Source of the DNA: Candidatus Saccharimonadota bacterium | GTDB lineage: Bacteria; Patescibacteriota; Saccharimonadia; Saccharimonadales; Saccharimonadaceae | Assembly: GCA_017433855.1 (NCBI GenBank) | Contig: JAFRGM010000011.1 | Span: forward strand, 1 to 64,000 | Reading direction: 5' to 3' | DNA: 64,000 bases | Shown: positions 41,155 through 49,988 of the stretch, piece by piece | Layout of the letters: each line of letters starts with the position of its first letter | Numbering within the stretch: the stretch's first letter is position 1 | Program-made: the position numbers and the translations under genes | The notes under the pieces: model-generated | What the model was told of the DNA's origin: nothing | Seen by the model: the letters and a program-made list of their open reading frames with translations, nothing else | Database searches by the model: none

Positions 41155-43587
41155 ATGGATAGTAGTGCAGTTAAAGGCGGACTTTATAGTGGCGCAAGTC
41201 AGGCGCTTGGTGCTGGCTCAAAAAAAAGTAAACTAAAGAAGGCTGCACCGGTTTTAACGATTGGAGCTTTTCTGATAATACCGTTATTGTTTGTGGCTTT
41301 GGCGTTAACTCCTTCACTAATGATTGCTACGATTGGTGAGAACTTGAAGAACTTTTTGGGTTTTAATGATTCGACGGCGATTCTAGAAAAGCAGACCGAA
41401 CATACGGTGGCAGAGTATTTGAAGAAAGGCAAGGTGCCCGATGGTTTAGCGGATGATTTGTTGGCTCAGGGTATCGAGGTGGGGCAGACAACTTTGGCTG
41501 GTGAGTTCGTGCGTACTAATACATATATCGCAAACATTGAAAATTTGAGTGAGGTGGCGGCGGATGGCGAATATTATGCGCAGGGTGAAACTGGAGAACT
41601 AGCGGTTAGATTTAATGATGAAGTGATTACGGCGGATAATTTTGTCGCAAGGGTTGAGGCTTCGTCGGAAATGTATGCAGCATATAGTGATGCGGTGGAT
41701 ATTGCCGCAAGGTATTATTATAGTGATGCAGTGAATAGTGTGTATAGTGATATGGGGTTATCTAGGTCGGCCTTTAGTGGATGGCAGAGTTCTAATAATA
41801 GTGCGCAGAATAAAGCTAATTTTGATGAGATGCTTAGTAAGGCTCTAGATAAAAGTGGAGCACAAAGTTTGGCGGGACACTATAAACTTTGGCATGAGCA
41901 TAGTGTTACTGGTGCAGATGGTAAATCGATCCGTTGGTACGCGAGTCATAATGTAGATTGGGAATGTAATGGAAGTGGTACAAAATGGACTTGCGTAAAG
42001 ACGGTGGATAGGAATCCGAAAAATGGGTGTCCTGGTGTAAGTGACGATACGGATTCTATTACTGGCGAGAGCAATGAGGTGGCGAGGAAGTTGGTGACAT
42101 GGGTGGCGGAAAATTCGCGCAATGACAATGATAGTGGTACTTCTGCCAATGAAAACGCGGCACAGATATTAAATGCGACGGTGTCAGCAGATGAGCCATA
42201 TAAGGCTGCAAATGATTTTATGGTGCTAATAAGTACGATTGAACGAGCGCAAATTACTGGAGATGGACCAATTAATGAAATGATGAATAAGCTTTCTGAT
42301 CCGACTGAAATAAGTTTTACGGACATTAAGACTGGTGAGACGATTACCGAAAAGAAGTCCGTGCTCGAAACCGATAATTTTGTGGCGGCGATTTCAAATG
42401 GGTCTTTTTCGCTTAACGAGGCAAATAATTTTGCGAGGGATAGGATACTTAATGCGAGCGGCCTGACGGATGCGGCGGCGATTAAGAAAACAAGTATTAT
42501 CTCAACAGGTAAAAGATCTGGTAATGGCTATGTAATGAATAATAATACAGTTAACGACAATGCTGCGGCAGATTTATCGACTTTGGAGCCGATAATAAGC
42601 AGTGTAGCTTTGGCGCTAAGTGATAAAAATTCGGATTTGTTTGCGACGGTGGTAGGGGGTAATAGAATACTTGAGGGTGGCTCATTTATTCATAATGCAA
42701 TTGATATGCAGGTTGCTGGGGCGATGCCATCAAACGAGGCGCAGGTGCAGGCATATCAACAAGAAGTAAGTGAGGTGATAGCAAGACAAGCGGCTGCGGA
42801 GCGGGCAACAAAAAGTCCGTTTGATACTTCGTCGCCATATACCTTTATGGGTGGTTTGGTAAGGAAGATGGCGATAGCGAGTATTAAAAATACTAATTCG
42901 GAGAGCGGGATTCTCAGTACCATAACAAATGCATTCGGTAGTGTATTTAATAGCTTGTTGAGCATTTTTACTCCTAATGCTGCAGCGGATAGTAATATCA
43001 AGATGTCGAGCTTAATTGGGGAATGTGATACTACTGGAGTGGCTGGCGTTACTTGTGATCCTTATGGCACAAATCACACTACGTTATCTATAAGTTATAT
43101 GGATTATACAGAAGAAGATTTTATGGAAGCGATGCCAGGTGCGTTTAAGAGCGATGGTGAATTGTCTGAAACTGGTGCGGTGGCGCAGTTCTTGCTGCTT
43201 GGGGCAGAACGTGATGTGACGGTGGGAGTGCGGAGTTATGATGTGTGCGAAAAATACCTGCAGTTAGAGGATGAAAGCGGTAATTGGCTGACTCGACTTT
43301 TCCGTAAGTTTGTGAATTGGGTAACTGGCGCAAACAACCTGGTGAATGCATGCAACTCGGCAGATGCAAAATCTGGTAGTGATGCGATTTCGACTGGTGC
43401 AAAATATGTTTTGAAGGGCGAGGGCAATTCGGAGAATGATTTGCTTTCGGCTTATGTAAGGTATGATCTAACCAAATCATTATTGGAAGAAAAAGATGGT
43501 AAGGTGGCTAGATTGAAAGCGGTGCTTAGTGAGAACGCTTTGGCAGTTGAGGATACGTCAGAGCTGGTGACATCTAGTGATAATTGA
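41155..43587 (+). CDS. Large single-pass anchored extracellular protein of unknown family (810 aa)
   Basis: Cytoplasmic start of about 30 residues rich in Gly, Ser and Lys, and one membrane helix at about 33-58 (VLTIGAFLIIPLLFVALALT). The rest is a long, Ser/Asn/Asp/Ala-rich external region. It has paired cysteines (DWECNGSG/KWTCVKT, NGCPGVS; then GECDTTGVAGVTCDPYG; DVCEKYL; NACNSAD), predicted helices, and an amphipathic stretch ILSTITNAFGSVFNSLLSIF. No catalytic motif recognised. Position among anchored proteins suggests an envelope or surface-apparatus component. It ends in TGA. Confidence 0.75.
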   Translation: MDSSAVKGGLYSGASQALGAGSKKSKLKKAAPVLTIGAFLIIPLLFVALALTPSLMIATIGENLKNFLGFNDSTAILEKQTEHTVAEYLKKGKVPDGLADDLLAQGIEVGQTTLAGEFVRTNTYIANIENLSEVAADGEYYAQGETGELAVRFNDEVITADNFVARVEASSEMYAAYSDAVDIAARYYYSDAVNSVYSDMGLSRSAFSGWQSSNNSAQNKANFDEMLSKALDKSGAQSLAGHYKLWHEHSVTGADGKSIRWYASHNVDWECNGSGTKWTCVKTVDRNPKNGCPGVSDDTDSITGESNEVARKLVTWVAENSRNDNDSGTSANENAAQILNATVSADEPYKAANDFMVLISTIERAQITGDGPINEMMNKLSDPTEISFTDIKTGETITEKKSVLETDNFVAAISNGSFSLNEANNFARDRILNASGLTDAAAIKKTSIISTGKRSGNGYVMNNNTVNDNAAADLSTLEPIISSVALALSDKNSDLFATVVGGNRILEGGSFIHNAIDMQVAGAMPSNEAQVQAYQQEVSEVIARQAAAERATKSPFDTSSPYTFMGGLVRKMAIASIKNTNSESGILSTITNAFGSVFNSLLSIFTPNAAADSNIKMSSLIGECDTTGVAGVTCDPYGTNHTTLSISYMDYTEEDFMEAMPGAFKSDGELSETGAVAQFLLLGAERDVTVGVRSYDVCEKYLQLEDESGNWLTRLFRKFVNWVTGANNLVNACNSADAKSGSDAISTGAKYVLKGEGNSENDLLSAYVRYDLTKSLLEEKDGKVARLKAVLSENALAVEDTSELVTSSDN

Positions 43588-43594
43588 TGAAATT

Positions 43595-43603
43595 TGATAT
43601 AAT
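43595..43603 (+). promoter_or_regulatory. Promoter of pheST
   Basis: TTGATATAAT with the hexamer at 43598-43603; leader of about 12 bases before the ATG at 43622. Confidence 0.6.
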
Positions 43604-43621
43604 AGAAGCGAGAGTAAAAAT

Positions 43622-44581
43622 ATGAGTGAAGTTGAAAAATTAAAACAGGAGTTAAAAGCTCTTAATTTGGAGTACGCAAAAATTCGTGAGGTTCCGGCTG
43701 AAAAGCGTGGCGAGTTTGGGCGTGATTTGAATGCAAAAAAGCTGGCAATACTTGATGCAATTCGTCAGGCGGAAGAAGCAGAGCTAAATGTGGCAGTTGA
43801 AGCAATAGATATTACTGCGCCTTGCGGTGTAAATGAAAAAATGCCAGAGACGTTTTCGGTATTTCAGGGTTCGTTGCACCCATTGATGACGGAGCTTGAC
43901 CGGGTGACGAAAATCTATCAGTTGATGGGGTTTGACGTGGTGGAGAGTCGGCAGCTAGATGATGAATTCCATATGTTTGATTCGCTGAACTTCGCTAAGG
44001 AGCATCCGGCGCGGGATGGTTATGATACATTTAGAACGGAAGAAGGGTTTATTCCGCCAGCACATACCTCTACTATGCAGCATCGGGTACTAAAAATGTA
44101 TCGCGAAAAGCTAACGCGTGGCGAGGAGATTGCAGTGGTGGTGCCAGGACGTGTATATCGCAACGAAGATGTGGACGCTACGCATGAACACACGTTTTAT
44201 CAGTGTGAAGGTGTGTATGTAAGTAAGACTTGTACTATGGGCGATATGCTAGGCATTTTGCGCGAGTTTTTTGAAAAGTATTATGAACAAAAACTTAATA
44301 TCAGAACACAACCTGGGTATTTCCCATTTACAGAGCCAAGTTTGGAATTTATGATTGAAAAGCCAAAGTCACTAGGTGGCAAGAAAGGCGATTTCTTGGA
44401 AATGCTTGGTTGTGGTATGATACACCCTAATGTGTTAAAGATGGCCGGAATTGATCCAGAAGTTTATCACGGGTTTGCTTGGGGTGGCGGCATTGATAGG
44501 TTGGTGATGTTAAAATACGGACTAAAAGATGTGCGCTATTTTGAGTCGGGAGATCTTAATTTCTTAAGTGAGTTCAAATAA
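43622..44581 (+). CDS. pheS: Phenylalanyl-tRNA synthetase alpha subunit
   Basis: Catalytic subunit. N-terminal coiled coil, HPLMTELDRVTKIYQLMGFD (start of the catalytic core), motif 2 VVVPGRVYRNEDVDATHEHT with FYQCEG, and motif 3 GFAWGGGIDRLVMLKYGLKD. 319 residues, slightly short. The stop overlaps the pheT start by one base. Confidence 0.96.
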   Translation: MSEVEKLKQELKALNLEYAKIREVPAEKRGEFGRDLNAKKLAILDAIRQAEEAELNVAVEAIDITAPCGVNEKMPETFSVFQGSLHPLMTELDRVTKIYQLMGFDVVESRQLDDEFHMFDSLNFAKEHPARDGYDTFRTEEGFIPPAHTSTMQHRVLKMYREKLTRGEEIAVVVPGRVYRNEDVDATHEHTFYQCEGVYVSKTCTMGDMLGILREFFEKYYEQKLNIRTQPGYFPFTEPSLEFMIEKPKSLGGKKGDFLEMLGCGMIHPNVLKMAGIDPEVYHGFAWGGGIDRLVMLKYGLKDVRYFESGDLNFLSEFK

Positions 44582-46923
44582 TGTTAATTTCGTTAAATTG
44601 GTTGAAGAAATTTGTAGACATTGATGTTTCGAATGAGGAACTAATTAGGCTGATTGGGGCACGCTTGGTGGAAGTGGAGGGGGTGATAGACGAAACTCAT
44701 AAATACGATAAGATATATGTTGTCAAGGTGGAGAGCGCGAAACATATTCCTGACACACATTTGACACTTTGTCAAATAAATGTTGGTGGGAGAACTGACT
44801 TGCCAAAAGTGGAATATGACGAAAATGGTTTGGTGCAGGTGATGTGCGGCGCACCCAATGTAAGAGAAGGAATGCTGGCGGTATGGATTGCTCCGGGCGC
44901 TATCGTACCAGCTTCGGTGCATGAAGATGCGCCATTCGTAATTGGTAAGCGAAAGATGCTCGGTCAATATGATTCTTATGGAATGTTGGCGGGTGCTGAT
45001 GAGCTGGATTTTGGCGATGACCATTCTGGTATCGCCGAGATTGATCCAGCTATGGCTCAGCCGGGAGATGCGATAGCTGATGTGCTAGAGCTAAATGATT
45101 TGATTTTAGAGATTGAGAATAAGTCGTTGACGCACCGTCCAGATTGTTTTGGAATGATTGGTTTTGCGCGGGAAGTAGCCGGTATTTTGGGTAAAAAGTT
45201 TGTGAATAATATCGAGCCACTTAATAATTACAAGATTAGTGATGACATTAAAATTGAAATAGCGCAGCCAGAAATTTGTCCGCGATATACTGCGGTTGTA
45301 CTGGAGAAACATGGTGAGCTTAAGAAAAAGTATCTAACACTACAAGATACGATTTTGGCAAAGTCTGGTATGCGACCAGTGGATGAAATAGTAGATGCTA
45401 CGAATTATCTGATGTTATTAACTGGGCAGCCATTACATGCCTTTGATTACGACAAATTTGTGGCAGTAGGGGCAGCCAAAACACCACGAATTGTGGTGCG
45501 TTTAGCAAGGGCAGGGGAAAGTTTAATATTATTAGATGGTAAAGAGGTGTCTCTCAATGAGAATGATATTGTAATCACTTCTAATGATAAGCCGGTAGCT
45601 TTGGCTGGGGCAATGGGTGGCGATTCTACTAAAATTGATGATTCTACTAAGAAAATTATTATTGAATCGGCAACTTTTAGTTTGTACAATTTGCGTGAGA
45701 CACAGATGGCGCACGGGATTTTCTCGGAAGCAATTACGCGGTTTACTAAAGGGCAGCCAGCGTACCAGACGTTAATGGTGGCCGAAATGTGTACTGGGAT
45801 GCTTGCGGATGGTTATAAAGTGGCCGGTGTGAGCGATCTCATAAGCGTAAAAATGGAAGAATCGCGCGTAGAAGTGACTTCGCAAGAGATTAATCAGTTG
45901 CTTGGGACATCATACTCCGAAGCGCAAATAATTGATACTTTAGAGAATGTAGGCTTTAGGGTGAAGGTGCATAGAGACCGTCTAGATATAACAGCACCAG
46001 CGTGGCGGACCGATATTCATATTAAAGAAGATATTATTGAAGAGATTGGTAGGCTAAATGGATACGATAATATCGTGCCAACTTTACCACGTCATGCTAC
46101 GGCTGAAAAGAATCGGATGCTAGAATTAAAAACTAAAGTGCGTAATGTGCTAAGTAGTTTTGGCGCAAATGAGGTTTTGACTTATAGCTTTGTGTCGGAA
46201 AGACTCTTGAAGAAAGCTGGTCTTGAGGTGAGTAATTCGTATAGAATCGTGAATTCGATTTCGCCGGAATTGCAACTGATAAGGCAGTCGTTGGTGCCAA
46301 GCTTGCTGGAAAAAGCCTATATCAATCAGAAGGTTCCATTTGGTAAATTTGCGATTTTTGAAGTTAATAAAGTTTACCAGAAGGATTGGGGCTTAAATGA
46401 GGAGGGGGTGCCAGTAGAAAAAATGCGGCTGGGTTGTGTGGTGGCAGAGCGTAAAAATGTCGAAGGGACTGCATATTACAAGGCAAAGTTTTTGGCGGAG
46501 AGTTTGCTAGAGAAGTTGAACATTGCGGTGCAATTTTTGCCAATTCAACAGTTGACGGTGGAAACGTTGCCGTTTGAGACAAAGCGTGCCGCGGCAGTAT
46601 GGACACTAGATGGTGAGTATCTTGGTGTAGTGGGAGAGTTTAAGAATTCGGTACGGCGTAACTTCAAGTTGGCGGAATATTTGGCAGGATTTGAACTAGA
46701 TATGGATATGATTTTACAGAAGGCGGCCGACAAGTCTGTAATAAATAATAATTTTGCGGTTAAGGATCGACAAGATATTACGATAACTACGCTCAAGAAT
46801 TATGCGGATACACTAAAAGAACTAAGTGAAAAATATCCTAATGCGGTAATATCACCAGTGGGAATCTATCAGCCAGAAGGTGTGCAAGAAAAAAACATTA
46901 CTTTTCATTTAGAGTTTCATTGA
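44581..46923 (+). CDS. pheT: Phenylalanyl-tRNA synthetase beta subunit
   Basis: tRNA-binding and editing subunit. SLNWLKKFVDIDVSNEEL is the family start. A tRNA-binding (EMAP-like) domain has VMCGAPNVREGMLAVWIAPG. B3/4 editing domain contains RPVDEIVDATNYLMLLTGQP and HAFDYDK. B5 follows, then the core with IKEDIIEEIGRLNGYDNIVP. The C-terminal anticodon-like domain is shorter than usual but present (DRQDITITTL). 780 residues. Confidence 0.95.
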   Translation: MLISLNWLKKFVDIDVSNEELIRLIGARLVEVEGVIDETHKYDKIYVVKVESAKHIPDTHLTLCQINVGGRTDLPKVEYDENGLVQVMCGAPNVREGMLAVWIAPGAIVPASVHEDAPFVIGKRKMLGQYDSYGMLAGADELDFGDDHSGIAEIDPAMAQPGDAIADVLELNDLILEIENKSLTHRPDCFGMIGFAREVAGILGKKFVNNIEPLNNYKISDDIKIEIAQPEICPRYTAVVLEKHGELKKKYLTLQDTILAKSGMRPVDEIVDATNYLMLLTGQPLHAFDYDKFVAVGAAKTPRIVVRLARAGESLILLDGKEVSLNENDIVITSNDKPVALAGAMGGDSTKIDDSTKKIIIESATFSLYNLRETQMAHGIFSEAITRFTKGQPAYQTLMVAEMCTGMLADGYKVAGVSDLISVKMEESRVEVTSQEINQLLGTSYSEAQIIDTLENVGFRVKVHRDRLDITAPAWRTDIHIKEDIIEEIGRLNGYDNIVPTLPRHATAEKNRMLELKTKVRNVLSSFGANEVLTYSFVSERLLKKAGLEVSNSYRIVNSISPELQLIRQSLVPSLLEKAYINQKVPFGKFAIFEVNKVYQKDWGLNEEGVPVEKMRLGCVVAERKNVEGTAYYKAKFLAESLLEKLNIAVQFLPIQQLTVETLPFETKRAAAVWTLDGEYLGVVGEFKNSVRRNFKLAEYLAGFELDMDMILQKAADKSVINNNFAVKDRQDITITTLKNYADTLKELSEKYPNAVISPVGIYQPEGVQEKNITFHLEFH

Positions 46924-46939
46924 TAAAAAAATGCGTTTA

Positions 46940-46948
46940 TGCTAAAAT
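46940..46948 (+). promoter_or_regulatory. Leaderless promoter of ftsE
   Basis: TGCTAAAAT with the hexamer at 46943-46948, six bases before the ATG at 46955. Confidence 0.65.
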
Positions 46949-46954
46949 CAAGTT

Positions 46955-47725
46955 ATGATTTTGCTTGATAGCGTAACAAAGACTTATGCGGGTGATAAAA
47001 CCCCCGCGCTAGATAATGTGTCGCTTCATATTGAACCGAATGAGTTTGTGTTTTTGGTGGGGCAGTCTGGTGCTGGCAAATCTACTTTAATGAAAATGAT
47101 CACAAAAGAGGAAGTGCCAGATGCCGGTAAGATTATCATCGGTGGTATTGATCTTGATTATGTGAAAAAACGACATATTCCTGGGTATCGGCGGCGACTG
47201 GGCGTGGTGTTTCAAGATTTTAAGTTATTGCCGCGTCGTACCGTATATGAAAACGTTGCGTTTGCACTTGAAATTGCCGGGATGAGTACAAAAGAAATTC
47301 GCAAAACTGTGCCAAAAGTTTTAGAACTGGTTGGTTTGCTTGACCAAGCAAAGAAGTTCCCGGACCAATTGTCTGGTGGACAGAAGCAGAGGGTATCGAT
47401 TGCGCGTAGTATGGCTCGGCAGCCGAAGATTTTGGTGGCAGATGAGCCTACGGCGAATCTTGATAAGTTGACTACGGAGGAGATTATCAATCTGTTGAAA
47501 CGTATCAACGATTTTGGTACGACAATTCTAGTTACTACGCACAATGAGGTGATTGTAAATACTTTGCAAAAGCGCGTAGTGACAATGAAAGATGGTAAAA
47601 TCGTGGATGACCAAAAGCACGGCGGTATTTATAAGCTAGACGGGGCGAGGTTGCCAAATCGGCCACAGCGAGTTATCCAAACGCCAGGCCATGCGCTAAA
47701 ACCAAAACGGAGAATTATACAATGA
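46955..47725 (+). CDS. ftsE: Cell-division ABC transporter ATPase FtsE
   Basis: Walker A GQSGAGKSTLMKM, Q-loop VFQDFKLLPRRTVYENVAFA, signature LSGGQKQRVSIARSMARQ, Walker B ILVADEPTANLD and His switch TTHNEVIV. 256 residues; about 30 residues longer at the C-terminus than typical FtsE, with a basic end. FtsEX transmits ATP hydrolysis to cell-wall hydrolases at the septum. Confidence 0.95.
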   Translation: MILLDSVTKTYAGDKTPALDNVSLHIEPNEFVFLVGQSGAGKSTLMKMITKEEVPDAGKIIIGGIDLDYVKKRHIPGYRRRLGVVFQDFKLLPRRTVYENVAFALEIAGMSTKEIRKTVPKVLELVGLLDQAKKFPDQLSGGQKQRVSIARSMARQPKILVADEPTANLDKLTTEEIINLLKRINDFGTTILVTTHNEVIVNTLQKRVVTMKDGKIVDDQKHGGIYKLDGARLPNRPQRVIQTPGHALKPKRRIIQ

Positions 47726-48744
47726 GTGGGCAAAAAGAGCAGGCTTTAAAGAAAACTTCGAAACGCGGTCTTAAGGTAATGCGAAAATCGCATACAAATC
47801 ATCCAATACGCAATGAGGCGAGGATTTTGAAATATGGTACTAAAGGTTTTGCGCGGAACTTTTGGTTGTCTACAGCCGCAACCGTAGTGATGGCGATTAC
47901 GTTGATTATCTTGTTTGTAACTGTGGTAGCAAGTGTGATTCTAACAAATACCGCTGACCTTATGCGCGATAAAATTGACATTACGATTTATTTGAAACCA
48001 AATACACCAGTGGAAGTATTGGAAGATCTTTCTGATACAATTGCAACCGATCCAAACATCAAAAGCGTAGTGGTTTCTTCTTCGGAACAGGAGTACGAGA
48101 AGTTTATTGCAGAAAATACAGATAGTGATGAAATCTTGAACGTGTTGGATGATGAAATGCGAGAATTAATGATTTCAAAGATGCAGGCTACAATGCGGAT
48201 TAAGGTTTACGATGTCAACGATTTGACTAGTGTCAAGAATTTGGTGTCTTCGAACGAGTTGTTTCAAAAATATCTTGATCCAGATATGGAGCCGACATAT
48301 GATGTAAACCAAGCCGAGATTGCTACGATTACGTCTTGGGCGAATATTGCGCGGACTGGTGGCATGGTGCTGGCGGTTGTATTCTTGGTAGTGTCTATAC
48401 TGATTATTTTTTCAACGATTAGAATGGCGATTTTCTCGCGTCGAGAAGAAATCTACATGATGAAATTGGTGGGGGCGGACAAGAACTTTATTCGGGGGCC
48501 ATTCTTAGTGGAAGCAGAAATCTGTGGCGTAGTGGCTGGCGTGATTGCGGCGACTGCGAGCTACTTTGGGTTTATGTTTGTGGCTCCGAAACTGGCTGGG
48601 TATGGTATCAATGTTGATCAGATTGTAACATTGCTCGAGTCTAATAAGCTAATACTAGTATATCTGGCTTTTGTGGGGATGGGGTTTGTGATTGGTCGCG
48701 TATCGGCTTGGCTGGCGGTGGCGAAATATTTGCACAAGACATAG
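47722..48744 (+). CDS. ftsX: Cell-division protein FtsX
   Basis: Four-helix partner of FtsE. Helix 1 (FWLSTAATVVMAITLIILFV), an extracellular domain of about 140 residues (DKIDITIYLKPNTPVEVLED), then three helices in MVLAVVFLVVSILIIFSTIR, FLVEAEICGVVAGVIAATAS and the last segment. FSRREEIYMMKLVGAD is the conserved coupling region. 340 residues. Overlaps ftsE by four bases (ATGA). Confidence 0.94.
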   Translation: MSGQKEQALKKTSKRGLKVMRKSHTNHPIRNEARILKYGTKGFARNFWLSTAATVVMAITLIILFVTVVASVILTNTADLMRDKIDITIYLKPNTPVEVLEDLSDTIATDPNIKSVVVSSSEQEYEKFIAENTDSDEILNVLDDEMRELMISKMQATMRIKVYDVNDLTSVKNLVSSNELFQKYLDPDMEPTYDVNQAEIATITSWANIARTGGMVLAVVFLVVSILIIFSTIRMAIFSRREEIYMMKLVGADKNFIRGPFLVEAEICGVVAGVIAATASYFGFMFVAPKLAGYGINVDQIVTLLESNKLILVYLAFVGMGFVIGRVSAWLAVAKYLHKT

Positions 48745-48748
48745 TTTA

Positions 48749-48757
48749 TGCTATAAT
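48749..48757 (+). promoter_or_regulatory. Leaderless promoter of the CHAP hydrolase gene
   Basis: TGCTATAAT with the hexamer at 48752-48757, six bases before the ATG at 48764. Confidence 0.7.
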
Positions 48758-48763
48758 GGCATT

Positions 48764-49960
48764 ATGGTAATGCTTACTCAGAGAAACACAAAAACTAGAA
48801 TCAGAAAAGGCCAACGCGCATTGATGGTGACTGGGGTGTTTCTTTTGGTGATGTGCTTGGTAGGGGTAAGTATTAGAAATGATAATGAGGCGGACGGTAT
48901 ATCTTTAGCTTGTCGTAGAAGTGCGGAATGCCAGGCGGCGGTGGCGAAGGAGCAGGAGGCAAATCGTAATGCGGCCTCGGCGAGTGCGTCGGCGAATATG
49001 TTTCAGGCTAAGGTGAATGAGCTTAATATGCAGATTGCCGAAACTGAGTTGATGATTGCCGAAACAAAAGCTCAGGTTGACGATCTGAATGTGCAGATAG
49101 CTGCTACTGAGAAGAAACTTAGCGATGAGCAAGAGGCCTTGGCGGAGCTTTTGGTGAATATGCACTTTGAGGGTGATGCTGAACCGATTACGATTTTAGC
49201 AGGCTCGGTGTCGATTTCTGACTTGGCCGAAAAGCAGGCGCGTAATGAAGTTGTGAAACAGCAGATTTCTGCAACTGCCACTAAGATCAAGAAAGCTAAA
49301 GCTAAGTTAGAGGAAGATAAAGCCAAGGTAGAGGAACTGCTAGCACAACAAGAGGCTGCGAAGGTTGATTTGGAAGCAACAAAAGCCGAACAGCAAGCGT
49401 TGGTTAGTAAGTATCAGAATGATGTGGCGGCTTATGAGGCAGTAGCCAAGGCGGCTCTGGAAGCTCAACGCGAAGCAGAGCGTAGAGAAAAAGAGGCGCA
49501 TCCGGAGTTGTACGGTGGTAGTGCTTATACCGGATATAATACCTATCCTTGGCAAGCTGAATGCCCACAGCATCAAGATTATTACGGTACTACCATCAAT
49601 GGTATTTATGTGGGTGGCTATGTGTGTGAATGTGTAAGCTATGTTGGCTGGAAGGCTTACGAGAATTATGGTGTGTATTTGGCTTGGGGTAACGCAAATT
49701 ACTGGGACGACAAAGCCAGGCTATATAACTATCGGGTAGATCACATTCCTGAGGCTGGTTCGATTGGTCAACAGGATGGTGGAGCTTATGGCCATGTTTG
49801 GTGGGTAGAGAGTGTGAATTTCGATGGTTCTGTGAATATTACGGAATACAATAATGCCTATTCAACTCAGCTTTATTCTGGAATCTATCAGTACGGTGAT
49901 TTTGGTTCGCGTACAATGTCGGCGGCGCAAGCGGCACAGTATAATTATATTCATTTCTGA
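48764..49960 (+). CDS. Coiled-coil CHAP-domain peptidoglycan hydrolase (PcsB/EnvC-like)
   Basis: 398 residues. Signal or anchor at about 20-38 (ALMVTGVFLLVMCLVGVSI). Two coiled-coil stretches (about 55-130 and 165-240: VNELNMQIAETELMIAETKA, KIKKAKAKLEEDKAKVEELL) come before a C-terminal CHAP amidase/endopeptidase domain. The catalytic Cys is in GGYVCECVSYVGWKAYENYG and the His in GGAYGHVWWVESV. This is the architecture of PcsB, whose coiled coil is held by FtsX; position right after ftsEX supports the same role in septal wall splitting. Confidence 0.9.
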   Translation: MVMLTQRNTKTRIRKGQRALMVTGVFLLVMCLVGVSIRNDNEADGISLACRRSAECQAAVAKEQEANRNAASASASANMFQAKVNELNMQIAETELMIAETKAQVDDLNVQIAATEKKLSDEQEALAELLVNMHFEGDAEPITILAGSVSISDLAEKQARNEVVKQQISATATKIKKAKAKLEEDKAKVEELLAQQEAAKVDLEATKAEQQALVSKYQNDVAAYEAVAKAALEAQREAERREKEAHPELYGGSAYTGYNTYPWQAECPQHQDYYGTTINGIYVGGYVCECVSYVGWKAYENYGVYLAWGNANYWDDKARLYNYRVDHIPEAGSIGQQDGGAYGHVWWVESVNFDGSVNITEYNNAYSTQLYSGIYQYGDFGSRTMSAAQAAQYNYIHF

Positions 49961-49973
49961 TTATGATTAACTG

Positions 49974-49982
49974 TGGTATAAT
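49974..49982 (+). promoter_or_regulatory. Leaderless promoter of the S41 protease gene
   Basis: TGGTATAAT with the hexamer at 49977-49982, six bases before the ATG at 49989. Confidence 0.7.
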
Positions 49983-49988
49983 GGTGTA

